Positions 14,565 through 14,810 of a stretch of 14,810 nt of DNA are shown piece after piece (the first letter of the stretch is position 1; each line of letters begins with the position of its first letter). The DNA is from an uncultured Bacteroidia bacterium. GTDB lineage: Bacteria > Bacteroidota > Bacteroidia > Bacteroidales > UBA932. A model generated the notes under the pieces. It searched no databases. It had not been told where the DNA came from and was given only the letters and a program-made list of their open reading frames with translations. The DNA lies in the NCBI GenBank assembly GCA_902795785.1, contig CADBMK010000039.1, forward strand, positions 1 through 14,810, read 5' to 3'. The position numbers and the translations under genes are program-made.

Positions 14565-14810
14565 TTATTTCGGAGCGCGTTTGTATAGGAACGCGGCGAT
14601 AAAAGCAAAGAGTACGTTAGGTACCCAAAGGGCTATCGAGGCCGGAAGGGTATTTGTGTAAACGAACATCTCGCTGAACTTGAGGAACAGGATGTAAGAG
14701 AAGCTCAGCGCAATTCCAAAACCGATGTTGAGACCGATTCCGCCGCGTTTCTTCCTTGACGAGAGGGATACTCCGATAATCGTAAGGACGAAGGCGGAGA
14801 AAGGAAGGGC
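14565..14810 (-). CDS. LptF/LptG (YjgP/YjgQ) family permease, C-terminal part
   Basis: The last 81 codons of a gene that enters from the right edge; the frame is open to 14810. The translation ends in ...AAFLYKRAPK. It shows three hydrophobic segments in LptF/G order: ALPFSAFVLTIIGVSLS at the cut edge, NIGFGIALSFSYILFLKFSEMF in the middle, and ALWVPNVLFAFIAAFLY near the end. The short basic turn SSRKKRGG after the first segment and the NIGFGIALSFSYILF stretch are typical. Family members are the membrane partners of LptB2 that extract lipopolysaccharide from the inner membrane and pass it to the LptC/LptA bridge. LptF and LptG cannot be told apart with confidence from this end, though the sequence feels closer to LptG. 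It is followed after 28 bases by dut. Confidence 0.82.
   Translation of the reverse strand, partial: ALPFSAFVLTIIGVSLSSRKKRGGIGLNIGFGIALSFSYILFLKFSEMFVYTNTLPASIALWVPNVLFAFIAAFLYKRAPK

Noticed and set aside
14537..14608. N-terminal extension of dut by 24 residues
   Set aside because: It would overlap the end of the permease gene and precede the conserved MKVKIVNKS start; normal dUTPase length supports 14536.
1..14810. Defence system, mobile element, CRISPR array or biosynthetic cluster
   Set aside because: All twelve genes are accounted for by housekeeping, transport, envelope or hypothetical families; no transposase, integrase, direct-repeat array or nuclease-type effector is visible.

Overview
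The window looks like core chromosome of a Bacteroidales bacterium with roughly balanced base composition (about half G+C by eye). Four things point there: repeated TAnnTTTG-type -7 boxes instead of sigma70 hexamers; no clear Shine-Dalgarno sequences; protein families typical of that order (a two-domain family 2 glycosyltransferase, a YgiQ radical SAM protein without a long C-terminal extension, a small acidic-tailed conserved protein, a WG-repeat lipoprotein-free secreted protein); and a polyprenol-phosphate mannosyltransferase gene directly followed by dihydroorotase. A gut or rumen lineage is plausible, but genus cannot be fixed from this sequence. I see no rRNA, tRNA, insertion sequence, CRISPR array or phage gene.

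Layout, left to right. Positions 1-214 hold no gene: there is a leftward promoter that leaves the window and the terminator of the first gene. On the minus strand, 215-1678 is a large glycosyltransferase. A short divergent region (1679-1757) carries one TATATTTG box on each strand. On the plus strand follow a mannosyl-phosphopolyprenol synthase-like enzyme (1758-2483) and pyrC (2486-3853). From 10927 down to 3812, minus strand, come ygiQ, a small conserved acidic protein, then after a terminator and a new promoter the tight run ClC channel/transporter - tex - EamA transporter. On the plus strand, 11001-12797 is a secreted WG-repeat protein with an unrecognised C-terminal half. The right end is a minus-strand run: LptF/LptG-family permease (cut by the window edge), dut and murF.

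How they work together. pyrC (pyrimidine synthesis) and dut (dUTP hydrolysis, dUMP for thymidylate) are nucleotide genes. murF and the Lpt permease serve cell-wall and LPS assembly, and the two glycosyltransferases probably serve surface glycoconjugates. ClC, Tex and EamA share a transcription unit, but nothing visible gives them one pathway. Packing is dense: pyrC and the EamA gene overlap tail-to-tail by 42 bases, the WG gene and murF end in the same CTAG, and the WG gene's likely terminator lies inside murF.

I do not see a clear new multi-gene system. The points most worth a second look are the WG-repeat protein's C-terminal region, the glycosyltransferase with a degenerate first domain and high-expression-like arginine codons, the ClC protein lacking the inner proton glutamate, and the overlapping gene ends.
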